Part shown: positions 23,856 to 35,312 of the stretch, piece after piece
Layout of the letters: every line of letters begins with the position of its first letter
How positions within the stretch are numbered: the first letter of the stretch is position 1
Assembly: GCA_027475525.1 (NCBI GenBank)
Contig: JAMWFC010000130.1
Coordinates: 496,001 to 560,000 of the forward strand
Source of the DNA: Macrolepiota albuminosa
Taxonomy: Eukaryota; Basidiomycota; Agaricomycetes; Agaricales; Agaricaceae
Direction of reading: 5' to 3'
DNA: 64,000 bases
Program-made: the position numbers and the translations under genes
Notes under the pieces: generated by a model
What the model saw: the letters and a program-made list of their open reading frames with translations, nothing else
Database searches by the model: none
Told to the model about the DNA's origin: nothing

Positions 23856-23986
23856 TTTTTTTGAATCCGCCAGCTAGGATCTATTGCCTAGCATCCAACA
23901 TCAGTCGCTGAGTTCGTTGACAGAACTCTATCAGCTTCTTGAGCTTCTTGCACAGCCACACCGTGCAAATTTCAAATAGGGAATCG
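23856..23986 (+). promoter_or_regulatory. Leader of element A with conserved stem-loop, no standard primer-binding site
   Basis: The LTR is followed by TTTTTTGAATCC, not by a TGG-starting tRNA complement. A GCTAGG / CCTAGC inverted repeat at 23873-23892 with an 8-nt loop is unchanged in element B despite B's general decay. Confidence 0.45.
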
Positions 23987-26873
23987 ATGAGTAATCCCAT
24001 ACCTGCAGTCTCCACTGATGGCGGGCGGAATGCCCACAACCTACGGGGAGACCCAGCAGACACCCAGGACGCGTCAGCGTCCAATGCGGGTCAGGCAAGA
24101 CCCAAGGCTCGAGACCGAGGTCAGAGCACCGACCTGGCCGGGAATGAAAGCGAGGCCTGGAGAGCTGAAAGCTCACAGCAGGACGGTCCGCAACGCCTCC
24201 AGGACAAGATGCCAGGGGGATTAACGCCCTCAGTTACGCAGCTGCCAGGAGGACTGCGACGGTCTAGCCGATTGGCCTCCAAAGGACCCCCTGAGGACGG
24301 CCGACAGTCAACAGGCGCCTATGGCGCCCCAGGAGATGCCGAGTCATCAGTACGGACTGGGAGAGCCCTTCCTCCAAGCCGGAGTAGTGGGACCAGGCAG
24401 TCCACCACAGGCTCAATGCCTTTTAAAATAGCGGAAGCCCGCATAGAAGAGGTACCGGAGGAGGCTGCAAGGCCTGAAGTATCCCACATGGAAAACCAAT
24501 TCCCGCACACACCAGCAGTGGAGGAAGCTCTGGAGGTTGTAGAGCTTTCAGAGGAGGTGATGGAGTCGTCAAGTGACGACGACGCCGGAGCAGAGGAGCA
24601 GCGGCTGAAAACCACATACACCGTGCGCTTGCAGGTGTTCTGGGACTTGCACCCAGAGGTGATGAAATACACCACCCAAGCGCGACTCAAGCGCTACGCG
24701 TCAGCGCATATAGTAGCACTTAGGCAACAAGGGCACGAAGTGCCCAATGTATTCAGTACAAAATATACTGATTTGATGGTGAGAGTGCTCACTATGGAGC
24801 TGCAAATGTATGTGCAGCGTAAGGCCACACAGCAATCGGGGGTCTCGACCCCCTGGAGCCACACGTCTGAGGAATGCTCGGCACGACGCAATCAAGACGT
24901 CGGAATCGAGCTAGTGGAGGCACTAGCACGGGCACAGAAAGTGCCCGAAGTAAGACCAGTGAGTACTTTCTATACTCCAGCAGGACAAGGGTGGCGTGAG
25001 GAGCCCCCACACATGCGTAACCAAGACCGTAGGACAGATATGTCAGGTCCGGATGGGCACAATAGTACCGTTCTCAAGGTGGAGAGCGAGGCATCTGTGA
25101 TGCCACGTGTGCCCATGGCCAAAACATTGAGCGACAGAGTCGCGTATCAACGTATGCATAATGGCGACCTCAGGACTAAGGGACAGTCCCTTATTGACGA
25201 TCAGGGCATCGTATTCGAGGGCACTAAGCCCATTGATGAGATGCGTCGTCAATTTGTCATGCAGGGTCAGGAGAATCAAGCTTCTCCAGTCCCAGGGCGG
25301 CGCAACGATCATGATCGAGGAGACTTCCTCAATTGAGATGGCGCCACAAGACGTGATGTCCCTGGTAACGGCCAGGATGACGGCCCTAGGTCGACTCCTC
25401 GAGACAAGGGCAATTATGCCCACAGTCAAGGAGGCTCAGGACGTCCTCCGCAGGGTGGATGAGGGAAGTCACTTCCCCATGCCGCTAATTTGGCGACTAG
25501 ATCCCCGGGTCAGCGGGAGGCCATTCGAATGCATTGTGAAGCCATGCACAATCACCTGCATTGAGTAGTTGATGATGCCCTGGGTGTAACCTTACGGTTA
25601 CCAGACAAAGTGAAGCTGCGTAAAGCAGACAGTAGGCACATTCGTGCCTATACAGGCGTGTCCAAGTTCAGCGACCTGGAAGATTGGGTGATGGATGTAT
25701 GCACCCATCTCGCCATGTGCTTATATGGAGGCGACCATATGGAACAAGAATGAATCTTCGTTCTTCCTGAGTTCTTAGCTGGAGAGGCCATGGGATGGTT
25801 TCGACGGGCAGTACTGCACGTCAACCGTGTCCAATATAACTGGACGTTCAAAGGAGTCCTTACAGGACTGATTTGTGCACCCCTCAACGCTCCAGGATGC
25901 AAGGTGGGACTTCCAGTCTGCCAAGTACACCGAGAAGTTGGGAGTGCAAGGGTTCTATGATACCCTTAATGACCATGCCCAGAACATGGCAGTATACCTG
26001 GACGGGTATACAATGCTTGAAACGTTCTTGGATGGCATTTCAGTGGACATGCGCCGCTATTTGATACGTGAGGACGGACTGTCCCCAGAAGTCAACGATG
26101 TGGAAGAGTTTGTGGCATATGCCATCAGGTATGAACAGTCCCTGAAGACTGCTAACCACTACGAGCATCGGAGTGGACACAAAGGGGGACCCAGGCAACT
26201 ACCGCCTGGTGGGACACCCTCACAGGGTCAGCATGTGGGGACTTTCCTGGCCAAAAAGACCGATTTGGACCGTGACCGCAACACGCGGTTTGTTGTACGC
26301 AGAACCCCTGCTGCAACCCGAGGGCGGAGCCACCCATGCCCAGAGCAGGCGCCGGACGGAGAACGTTCTAAACCAAGGCCGGACTTCAAGCCGGCCAACC
26401 CACCAGGGCAGTCGGGCACTTGTTTTGCGTGTGGCCAACCAGGCCACTATGCTACCAACTGCCCTGCAAAGCCGGGAGCCCTGAGGAAGGGGTATACACC
26501 CCGCACCCACCTTCGAGCTGCACATACTGCAGCTGCGAGTGGGAGTGACAGAGACGTATCTGCCGAGTCTGAGGCAGAGCACCCCACAAACGACCAGGAG
26601 CCCCCAGAGGAGGCATCGGGCACCGAGCCTGAGAGTGTGGTCATGGAGGGGGAGGAGTACGTCACAGTCAACGTATATGACAACATCTACGACAACGAGT
26701 ACTACAGTCACGACAGCGACTCCGAGTGCCTAGCGGCGATGACAGATTGGCTGTCCACAAATGATCCCAAAAAGAATAATGTGGTTCGGATGAAGAAGGT
26801 GACTCTTTGTCGTGCAGAGGGCACTTTGCAGTGCCCTACATTGAAACGGGCAGACAAGGAGTGCCTGGTCTTG

Positions 26874-27027
26874 TATGTGGACGTCGATGGCCACAAGGCA
26901 TGGACCCTATGGGACTCTGGGAGTACTACATCGGGCATAACGCCCCAGTTTATGTGGACGTCGATGGCCACAAGGCATGGACCCTATGGGACTCTGGGAG
27001 TACTACATCGGGCATAACGCCCCAGTT
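26874..27027. repeat. 77-bp exact tandem duplication 2
   Basis: Copies 26874-26950 and 26951-27027, over the protease active-site DSG codons. One copy restores the frame. Confidence 0.95.
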
Positions 27028-27143
27028 CACCCATGTGTACGGAATATCCATGCAGGAGTTGGATATGCCATTGGCGTTACAGCTGGGCACCATAAGGAGC
27101 CAAGCCATGGTGCAGTATGGGACAAATGTGACTGTCCAAACGC

Positions 27144-27297
27144 CGGGCTCACGTAGCCGGGAATACATGGATGTAGCGAACTTCGATCGCTACAATATGA
27201 TACTGGGAACGCCATTCATGCGGGCTCACGTAGCCGGGAATACATGGATGTAGCGAACTTCGATCGCTACAATATGATACTGGGAACGCCATTCATG
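27144..27297. repeat. 77-bp exact tandem duplication 3
   Basis: Copies 27144-27220 and 27221-27297, over the protease GTPF motif region. Confidence 0.95.
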
Positions 27298-28094
27298 CAG
27301 CGTAACAAAGTCATATTAGACTTTGACCACTGTCAGGTACTAGTAAATGGGAAAGTGATCCCAGCCAAATAAGCTACAGCAAACGACACTGATAATCATC
27401 TGCGACGTCATCGCACTATGGAGAATGACTTGGCCGGCACAGAGTGCTGGCGGTGGAGGATGTGGAGGAGGATGTGCAGGCTATGCCTGGACTAAGCGCA
27501 GACCACAACGTGGTGATGATGAGCGAGGAGGAGTACCAAGCCTCCAAGAGGAGCAATGAGCGGATAATCGCTCCTGATATTCGAGGCGCAAAGCCTCCAG
27601 ACAAGCGCCATCAAAAGGCAAGACAATGGGAGGACTCAGTGGATGTATGTCCACCTACATCCTCACGAGTCAAGTTGGAAGACTTGAGAGACAGCATCCA
27701 AGAGGCGGAAGCCTCAGGAGAGGGGGACACACGGTCCCTATGGGAGCGACCAGCACCCCTGCCAGAGTACGACTGGGCATACAACCCCTGAATGCTGCAA
27801 GAGTGTAACGAGCTGGTGGCAGCCACATGTGCGCGAAATGCGCACCAGAGACAGATGACCGTCAAACCAGCATATTGCCAGCCAGCCTTGGACGAGGTGT
27901 CCGTAGCGTACTCACTTGTACGTGAGGGAAAAAGCCTCGTGGCTTATAAGGCAGCGGCAGTGGGTGCTCTGCTGAGACTACATATACCCGATGACAGTGT
28001 CAATTGGGTGCTCGCAATGTGCGAGCAGTATGCACCGCCACCTCGGCCACCCTCAGAGATGGTGGAAGTACTTCCCCCGGTACGTATGAAGGGG

Positions 28095-28248
28095 AAGCAG
28101 AAGGCAACAAGCCTTCGTGAGGAAGATATACCTTGGTTGCGTCAGCAATGGCAAGAAGAATTTGCCGATATAAGCAGAAGGCAACAAGCCTTCGTGAGGA
28201 AGATATACCTTGGTTGCGTCAGCAATGGCAAGAAGAATTTGCCGATAT
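28095..28248. repeat. 77-bp exact tandem duplication 4
   Basis: Copies 28095-28171 and 28172-28248, just upstream of the reverse transcriptase. Confidence 0.95.
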
Positions 28249-29298
28249 GGTCAACGGGACCAAGGAGGAGCTCCTGCCATGGTGGGAAGTGAACCATGAG
28301 ATCAATCTCATAGACGAGAGCAAGCAGTATAAGTACCACTTGCCGCGCTGCCCACGCGCACTCCAGGAGCAACTACGCGATAAAACTAATCACTATTTAA
28401 ATGCTCAATGGTGGTCTCCATGCACCACTGCCCAAGCTGCACCATTATTGTGCATCCCAAAGAAGAATGGATCCCTTCGAACAGCTCTTGATGCGCGTCA
28501 GCGCAATGACAACACTATAAAGGATGTAACTCCTTTACCAGATCAGGAGATGATCCAGGAAGATGTGGCTCGGGCGAAGTATCGCTCGAAGATTGACCTT
28601 ACTGATGCTTATGAGCAGGTGTGCATTCGCACCGAGGACGTACCCAAGACTGTATTTGCATCGATCATGGGCACATTTACGAGCAACATAATGCAGATTG
28701 GAGACTGTAATGCTCCTGCAATCTTCCAGAGGCTAATGACCTCTATTTTTTGAGACGTAATAGGACGTTTCATGCACGTCTACTTAGATGATATATTCAT
28801 CTACTTGGATTCTATGGAGGAGCATGAGCAGCACCTCAGAGTCGTATTCAAATGACTACGCAAGTACAAGTTGTACTTGAAGTGGAAGAAATGTGAGCTC
28901 TATGCTCAGAGTATAGACTGCCTAGGGCATGTCATAGATGAGCGGGGTATCCACCCTGATCAGGACAAGCTCGATCGTATTCGGGAGTGGCGCACGCCCC
29001 AAAACTACAATGACATCCAACAATTTGTTGGCCTTGTCAACTACATATCGAGCTTCTTGCCTGATGTCACAGCCTATACTGGGCCACTTATGGCCATGAT
29101 GCAGAACAGGTCACCGTTCAATTGGAGGCCATTGCACCAGCGGTGCTTTGAGATGGTCAAACAGATCTGTACAAAGACTCCGGTGATTCAACCAATCGAC
29201 CCTAGACGGGATGAGCCGATATGGCTCATTTGCGACGCGTCCAAGACAGGCGTCGGAGCCATGTACGGTCAGGGAAGCAGCTGGCAGACGTGCCGCCT

Positions 29299-29452
29299 AG
29301 CAGGGTTCATGTCGAAGAAGTTCACGATGGCCCAGCAAAACTATGCGGTGCACGAGCTGGAGACTCTCGCCATACAGCAGGGTTCATGTCGAAGAAGTTC
29401 ACGATGGCCCAGCAAAACTATGCGGTGCACGAGCTGGAGACTCTCGCCATAC
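29299..29452. repeat. 77-bp exact tandem duplication 5
   Basis: Copies 29299-29375 and 29376-29452, in RNase H. Confidence 0.95.
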
Positions 29453-29469
29453 TCGAGGCCCTCCTCAAG

Positions 29470-29623
29470 TGGGAGGATAAGCTGATGGGATATCCCATCC
29501 ACATCATAACAGACCACAAGGCCCTTGAGTTCTTCAAAACTCAGGTTGGGAGGATAAGCTGATGGGATATCCCATCCACATCATAACAGACCACAAGGCC
29601 CTTGAGTTCTTCAAAACTCAGGT
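29470..29623. repeat. 77-bp exact tandem duplication 6
   Basis: Copies 29470-29546 and 29547-29623, in RNase H, only 17 bp after the previous one. Confidence 0.95.
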
Positions 29624-30449
29624 GACCTTGTCGCCGCATCAGCGACGGTGGATAGACTACATGTTGAGATACCAGTTTGACATCACCTATGTTAAAGGTG
29701 AACTCAACAAAGTGGCAGACTGCTTGTCACGCTACTTTGAGAGTGATGTAGTTGGGGAGGCTCACGAGCCTCATGAGTATGTGCAGGCAGACTGCCGCAT
29801 AGACCCTGATGGAGAGGACTTACCTCTCCACCAGTACCAGAAGCTCAGGGAGCATGTCCTGGAAGTACGCGCTATGCGTGACGATGAATGGAGGCGAAGC
29901 ACTCGCCTCAGGGAGCAGCGTGAAGAGTGGGACGTAGCCACCCAGTTGCTCAAGGAGCATGAAGCCGTGGACCCAGCGTCCACTGGGGAGCACGAGCGCC
30001 CCGATATACCTGTTACGCTTGCGGAGATGCTTGAAGGCGAATTGCCTTCAGCCCAGCCCCCTAGCCTGGTCAGCGACGACTTCTGGAAGGAAGTGGTGCA
30101 GGACTATGGCAATGATTCTCTCTTTGCCGAGATAATCGCCAATCCTGACGACCATCCTTGGTTCAGGCATGAGCCTGGTGGACTGATCACAACGGAGAAC
30201 CATCAAGGGGTGGCAGTGGTCTGCCTCCCCCATACGCAAACCATTGTTATGCAGGTCTTGGACCAGGTCCATGCACTGGTGGGGCACTTTGGTGCTGCCC
30301 AGATGTTGGGCTACATCCAGAGATGGTATTGGTGGTCATGTATGGCCCAAGAAGTGACTAAGTTCTGTGCCTCATGCGCAGCGTGTCAGAGGGCAAAGTT
30401 GCCCCCTGGATCCTCTTCTGGGAAGCTACACCAGCTACCTGTACTGGTG

Positions 30450-30603
30450 AAACCTTGGGATTCCATTGGAATGGACTTCGTAGGTCCCTTTCCCGAGTCC
30501 AGAGGGTTTGATTACCTCTGGGTGGTAAACCTTGGGATTCCATTGGAATGGACTTCGTAGGTCCCTTTCCCGAGTCCAGAGGGTTTGATTACCTCTGGGT
30601 GGT
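30450..30603. repeat. 77-bp exact tandem duplication 7
   Basis: Copies 30450-30526 and 30527-30603, over the first catalytic Asp region of integrase. Confidence 0.95.
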
Positions 30604-31742
30604 AATATGCTGCATGATGAGCATGGTGCACCTCATACCGGTGCAAACTACGCTGACGGCTAAGGAGCTGTCATGGATCTACCTGAGGGAGATTGTTAGG
30701 CTGCATGGGCTGCCTAGCACCATTGTGAGCGACCGTGACTTGAAGTTCACATCTCAATGGTGGAGGGAACTCCACAAACTGCTAGGAGCGCGACTCCTCA
30801 TGTCGACGTCCTTCCATCCTCAAACGGATGGGCAAACAGAGCAGGCTAACCACAGTATAGGTCAGATTCTGAGGGCAGTTGTTCGCCCTGACCAACGAGA
30901 CTGGGTGGACTGGTGTCCACTCACTGAGTTTGTGATTAACGCAAGTATCTCAGATACGACAGGGTATGCGCCCTTTGAGCTCAATGGAGGGTACTTGCCC
31001 TCCATGCTGCACGAAGTTCATGCTAATACGGTGGCCCACCAAGGAGTTGTCAAGTTTGCCAGGCAGGCCCTGGAGAACATTGCGGCAGTGCATGACGCCA
31101 TCATAGAGGCGCGAGTCTTTCAGGCAAAAAACGCCAATCACCGTAGGCAAGCAGAACCACTGATAGCAGTTGGAGCGTTGGTTTACCTATCAATGCGTAA
31201 CCTGAGACTCCCAAAGGGTCGGGCGAGTAAACTCTGCCCGAAATGGGTAGGCCCATACCGTGTTCTAGACACAGAGCCAAGTACCTCCAACTACGTGTTG
31301 GAGCTGCCTCTGGCATTACAGGAACGACGCATCGTTCCTAAGTTTCACGTGTCGCTGTTGCGACCATACAGCGCGTCTGACGATGCGCTATTCCCTAACA
31401 GGGCGACCCCGGGCCCCTATGATTTTGGGGCTTGAGACGATGACAAATGGTTTGTTGAGTGCATCATTGGGCACCGGTGGACTGAGCGTAACACGCTCGA
31501 GTTTGAAGTACGCTGGTCCCTTGGGGACACAATATGGGAGCCACACTCCCATTGCTCCAAGTTGGTGGCACTTGACCGTTATTTGGAGTTGAAGGGCGTT
31601 AAGCGCCCACATCAATTAAGTAAGCGTGCCAGCGCTTAATTTGATCGGCAGTGCCGATCGCGGCTTGGCTGAGTTGGTCAGCAGCTGTGGCTGAAACACG
31701 TCTTAAAAGGCGAAATTTCTTTTTTGCTTTCTTCCCTCAACC

Positions 31743-31770
31743 ATGGACAACATGCCTGTGGATCAGACTG

Positions 31771-31801
<31 letters not shown>

Positions 31802-32282
31802 CACTGAGTTTGCGCTGTCGGTCTTACCGTTGGCTGAAGGGGAGGGGCAGATGGCTCCCCCGCTGACCCAAAATGCACCCCAGTGGGAACAATCGCAACA
31901 AGCTGTGGGCTTCCCACAGCAGCAGCAACCACCAGCGGCGGGCTACCTGCTGCAGCAGCCAGTGATTAGTGGCTATCCACCACTCCAACCCATGCAGGAC
32001 AACTTCATGCCCCAGAACGTACCTGTGGGTGGCTATCAGCCTCAACAACCAGTAGCGGGTGCTTATGCGCCACATCACGCAGAGGGCCAATCCCAGCAAC
32101 AGGCCTACGGGGGGCTAGTCAGCCCCCAAGCAGCGCCAGGATGGGGGCAGTTTGCCCCCACTATGGCAAGAGGGGCTATGGGCACACATCCTTTGCCCCA
32201 GTTTACCACCCCGGCGCACTACCCTGGCATGGGTGGTGTGCCCGTAATGATGCCGTACCTCCCGGCTTGGATGGGGGCTTGA
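31743..32282 (+). CDS. Element A accessory ORF3: Gln/Pro-rich protein, function unknown
   Basis: An intact 179-codon ORF about 100 bp after pol. It starts MDNMPVDQTEQ, followed by a poly-Gln run encoded by CAG/CAA. The rest is low-complexity Gln/Pro/Gly/Tyr (FPQQQQPPAAGYLLQQP, YQPQQPVAGAYAPHH) and ends PVMMPYLPAWMGA. Element B keeps a recognisable copy (MAPPLTKNVPQWGQSQQAMG). Composition resembles intrinsically disordered, condensate-prone or transcription-activation regions. No enzymatic motif, signal peptide or membrane helix is present, so a classical envelope protein is unlikely. I do not recognise a family. Confidence 0.7.
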
Positions 32283-32288
32283 GGCGCA

Positions 32289-32910
32289 ATGCCCCAGTAC
32301 AGTGACTCGCATGAGGCACCAGCCAAGGGAGGCCAGTCGATTTCCCTGTCGACCACAGCACCAATTGACAATCTAGAGGAACACCAAGCATCCCTCATGC
32401 AGGCCATCGCGGCCATTGAGAGCACAGAAACTCTCAGTCCAGAACAGAGCATCAGCTCATCGGCTGATGCGCCGACGGAGAGCTTGGCCAAGCTCTCCTT
32501 ACTACAGCGGCTGGAAATGCCGCACCAATCCGAGCCCAGCTCAGAAGAAGAGTTGTGTCCTCGACATGACAAAGGAAAAGCATGGGCTGTCGAGCCCAGT
32601 CACAACCAGGACTTAGTCCTGGCTACCCTTCTCCAACGTCTGGGAGACAACAGGTATGATGTACCCACCAGAGTCATCATTCCTCCATGATGCGGAGGCG
32701 GTCATCCTCATCAGCCGGATGATGGACGACATGGATCATATGCGTGCCCAGTGCAAAACTGATCTTCTTGCCCTATTGGCCGCTCGTAAGCGGCAGACTA
32801 CACCCCCAAGTCGGGACACTGACTCCAGCAAAAGGGCGCGTCGGCAAGGAGTGGAGGACGCACCCTCCCGCTCGATTAAGTTGAGCGTGACAGGACATCC
32901 TTCCCTATGA
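32289..32910 (+). pseudogene. Element A accessory ORF4, frameshifted
   Basis: Its ATG lies six bases after ORF3's TGA and in the same frame. It starts MPQYSDSHEAPAKGGQS and contains a helical Ser/Ala/Leu stretch (SLMQAIAAIESTETLSPE, TESLAKLSLLQRLEMPHQ), then ATLLQRLGDNRYDV. At about 32670 a single extra base relative to element B sends it into a stop at 32690. The following frame continues FLHDAEAVILISRMMDDMDH, KTDLLALLAARK and a basic SSKRARRQG stretch to 32910. The basic tail could be a nuclear signal or nucleic-acid contact. Unknown family, shared by A and B. Confidence 0.6.
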
Positions 32911-33235
32911 AGATGTCCCTGCTCCAGCCGCCCCCCAGCTTATTCAGCGCCTCGCCAGTGGCGCGTCTGAGGTCACGTCTTCGCGACCAGTATCCGTGGT
33001 TTCCACCACGTACTCTGGGGAGCAGAGTTCCAGGGGCATGAGCACACACCCCACTGAGGCTAAGGCCTCACAACCCCGAAAGGATTGTCAGGGTAAGCAA
33101 CCGGAAGGGCACACATACGTCAACGTGCACTTCCCCAAGGATGCCCCAAAAGGGGCCCCAGGGGCTAACATCCCCTTTTTACCCGCAATACTGGTAGAGG
33201 GCCCGCCAGCCTGACTCCCGTGGTGTGTGTGGACA

Positions 33236-35031
33236 ATGGACCCACGGTCTGATAAGTCAGAGCTGGAGAGGCTGCCATCCCCGCCCTCTGATGACAATTG
33301 GTATGAGGAGCCTGAAGAGGCTCGTATGGAATCCCCTGTGCCACACGAGACAGTGGCACAACGTATGGCATGTGAACGACGCAACAGCAATCGACGGGCC
33401 AAGATGGAGCATTGGGCGCAGGATAGCGCCAAGCGAGGAGCTGCCCTCCTCGAGGACCAAACCGGGCACATCCCTGATGCGCTCGGTGTTGTGATCTACC
33501 GTGATCACACTATTGAGCGCCAGAACTCATTCTTTGGCACGGGGTTAGCTCCCCAGTTCTATTGGTCGCCAGTGACCAATACCATCTTCGTCGGGCAAGA
33601 AGCCCGCGCAGCCAGGTCCTTCGAGACCGATAAAGAGGGCAACGCCGCAGTGACGCCCCACAACAGTAAGGTGTACCAAGTGGCACCTCGCGGGTTTCCC
33701 CACAGTCCTCAAGAAGTCCGCAGGCTTCATGCACTGGTTAACAACCAGTTTACGCCGATTCGTCAGCGTCAGTTGGGCTACCTATTGCTCAACGAATTCA
33801 AGCGGATGGCGCTCAACTGCCACTCTACTGCCCGAGACAGAGCTATGTCTCACTTACTCGACGAGGTCGAGTATAGAACCATCATGGTACCCTTTGCGAG
33901 TCCAGAGGAGCGGGAGAACATCCTGCAAATGATTGTGCCAACGTGGCTCTATCGCTGCAAAGAGGGAGGGAGAATTGCCTTCATTGGCCTTACCCCCCCT
34001 GATCCAAAGCAACCATTTGCTTTGGACTACCTGGGCTCATATGCCCTCCTTTATGGACGTCCTGGGACGTCTAACATATGGACCGGTCTGGCCATGGACC
34101 AAGCCATGCGCATTCATTGGTGCAGCCTCTTTGGGTTTGCGCTCGTACGTGCCCTCAGCGCCAGCCGCCCCTCCAAGTCCACGGTACACAAGTACCTGGC
34201 CTATGTCTTTGCAAGGCCAGGCCTCTACAAAGAGGCCGTGGCTGAGTACGAGGCGGCCACGGGGCAAGTCTTTGTGCCCCTCCACGCCGACGACCCTAAC
34301 TTTGAGGCTCGGGCTGTGGACATCCCGGAAGCGTCAGCTTCCGTGTTCACCACTTCGGATGTGTTACGCGTCCTTCTTCACAATCAAATTCCGGTCAGCT
34401 GGGCTGACCATGCGTATACTTATGGGGTCACCTACTTGGCCCATTTATTCTTCAGCGACAGCCGGCTCTACAACAAGGCGGCTGCTATCGACGACAAGAG
34501 GCTACAACGCCTCGACCATTACGGTACACCCCAGTCCATCACTCAGTGGGATGGGTGGTGCGAGGCCACCATTGGCGATCGACAACACCTGATGCTCCAG
34601 CAGCAGGACAGTTATTGTGCTTACAACGACGCGCTCACCAAGGAGATGTACCTCCTCATTGGGCAAGACATTCATGCCCGCAAGATCTGGACGCGCCAGT
34701 ACCTGTCTGACACTGGGGATCTTCCTGATCCCCAACCACCTATCTCAGGGTTGATCGTTGACTCCAATCTCACACTGTCCCCCCTCAGGGACTATGACAA
34801 CTCCCTGCCAGTAGCAGGGCCTTCAGGCACCTCCTATGCGCCCGCACCTGAGGATGAACTCCTCGACTACGACATGGACGACGCGACTGCCGATCCATTC
34901 TGGGAGCCTGGAGACTCTCCCATTGCGAGGATGAACTCCTCGACTACGACATGGACGACGCGACTGCCGATCCATTCTGGGAGCCTGGAGACTCTCCCAT
35001 TGCCTCCGTCCCTGACTTACCGATGGCCTGA
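33236..35031 (+). CDS. Element A accessory ORF5: about 570-residue protein of unknown function
   Basis: Starts MDPRSDKSELERLPSPPSDD; the ATG and this start are conserved in B (MDPWSENAAP). The ORF is open for almost its whole length, interrupted only by a 77-bp duplication at 34850-35003; with one copy removed it ends PDLPMA at 35031. The middle is well folded in composition: VVIYRDHTIERQNSFFGTGL, APQFYWSPVTNTIFVGQEA, VYQVAPRGFPHSPQEVRRLH, LDYLGSYALLYGRPGTSNIW and IHWCSLFGFALVRAL. The C terminus is acidic (EDELLDYDMDDATADPF). No signal peptide, clear transmembrane helix, protease, RT or DNA-binding motif is visible. It occupies the env position of gypsy elements but does not look like an envelope. 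Good coding preservation relative to gag suggests it mattered to the element. Confidence 0.75.
34850..35003. repeat. 77-bp exact tandem duplication 8
   Basis: Copies 34850-34926 and 34927-35003, at the acidic C terminus of ORF5. Confidence 0.95.
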
Positions 35032-35065
35032 CCATCGTATTATCTCAAGACCATAGCTCGGTCTG

Positions 35066-35312
35066 ATTGGGGGGTGTGTAGCGTAGTCTGCTATGTGGTG
35101 TTGGCCACATAGCTTTACTTACTGTATAGTAGTCAATATTATATTATATTTATTATAATATAATATTATTTACATTAGTATATAAATAGTTTTACCAGCT
35201 GCTTACAAAGCAGCTTATTTTTGTGTTGATACTACATAGTCAATAGACCGGACTGGTCTGATTCTGTGCAGTGTGAACCTAAGCTCTCACAATTTACTGT
35301 AACTTCGTTACA
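35066..35312 (+). repeat. Polypurine tract and 3' LTR of element A
   Basis: ATTGGGGGGTG (about 35066-35076) directly precedes the LTR (35077-35312, 236 bp) and is the likely plus-strand primer. The LTR is followed by ACCAG, the right copy of the target duplication. Confidence 0.9.

Larger units (their letters stand above)
23987..27372 (+). pseudogene. Element A gag-protease
   Basis: The start MSNPIPAVSTDGG at 23987 matches element B (MSNLVPAV), fixing the initiator. The N-terminal region to 25336 is acidic and low-complexity. After a 1-bp frameshift (near 25280) the capsid-like part runs VDDALGVTLRLPDKVKLRK, FSDLEDWVMDVCTHL and FLAGEAMGWFRRAV, with TGA at 25751. After a second shift (near 25870) comes YTEKLGVQGFYDTLNDHAQ, then zinc knuckle CFACGQPGHYATNC. 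The aspartic protease follows with LWDSGSTTSGITP (DSG active site) and YNMILGTPFM, ending at TAA 27370-27372. Two 77-bp duplications fall inside the protease. The protein would form virus-like particles around the element RNA. Confidence 0.85.
27444..31639 (+). pseudogene. Element A pol: RT, RNase H, integrase, chromodomain
   Basis: An N-terminal linker (27444-28090) precedes the reverse transcriptase: LRTALDARQRNDNTIKDVTP, YRSKIDLTDAYEQV and the catalytic VYLDDIFIY near 28785. RNase H has LICDASKTGVGAMYGQG, HELETLAILEALLKWED and HIITDHKALEFFKTQ. Integrase has the zinc-binding H-x-H/CASCAACQRAK region, then MDFVGPFPES, IVSDRDLKF and HPQTDGQTEQAN carrying the DDE residues. The C-terminal chromodomain-like fold (FEVRWSLGDTIWEPHSHC, ALDRYLELKGV) ends at TAA 31637-31639 and would direct integration to chromatin marks. 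Stops lie at 28751-28753 (CAA in element B) and 31433-31435. Five-fold 77-bp duplications break it at 28095, 29299, 29470 and 30450 (four sites) and cut the track into pieces. Domain order defines a Ty3 chromovirus. Confidence 0.9.
23620..35312 (+). mobile_element. Element A: 11.7-kb Ty3 chromovirus with three accessory ORFs
   Basis: 236-bp LTRs at both ends (TGTAG...TTACA), a perfect 5-bp target duplication ACCAG (23615-23619 and 35313-35317), gag-protease, RT-RNase H-integrase-chromodomain, then ORF3, ORF4 and ORF5 before the 3' LTR. It is inserted in the opposite orientation into ORF5 of its older relative B. Seven 77-bp artefact duplications break its frames. Genuine lesions also exist: TGA at 25751-25753 and 28751-28753, a 1-bp shift near 25280 and a deletion near 25870. 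This copy is therefore unlikely to be self-sufficient. Confidence 0.92.

Noticed and set aside
25751..25753. TGA in element A gag as programmed readthrough
   Set aside because: Element B has CAA here, so an ancestral CGA with decay explains it better.
31779..31799. CAG run as an expanding microsatellite
   Set aside because: It encodes the poly-Gln start of ORF3, is short and mixes CAG with CAA.
33236..35031. ORF5 of element A as an envelope gene
   Set aside because: No signal peptide, fusion peptide or membrane anchor; only its position suggests env.
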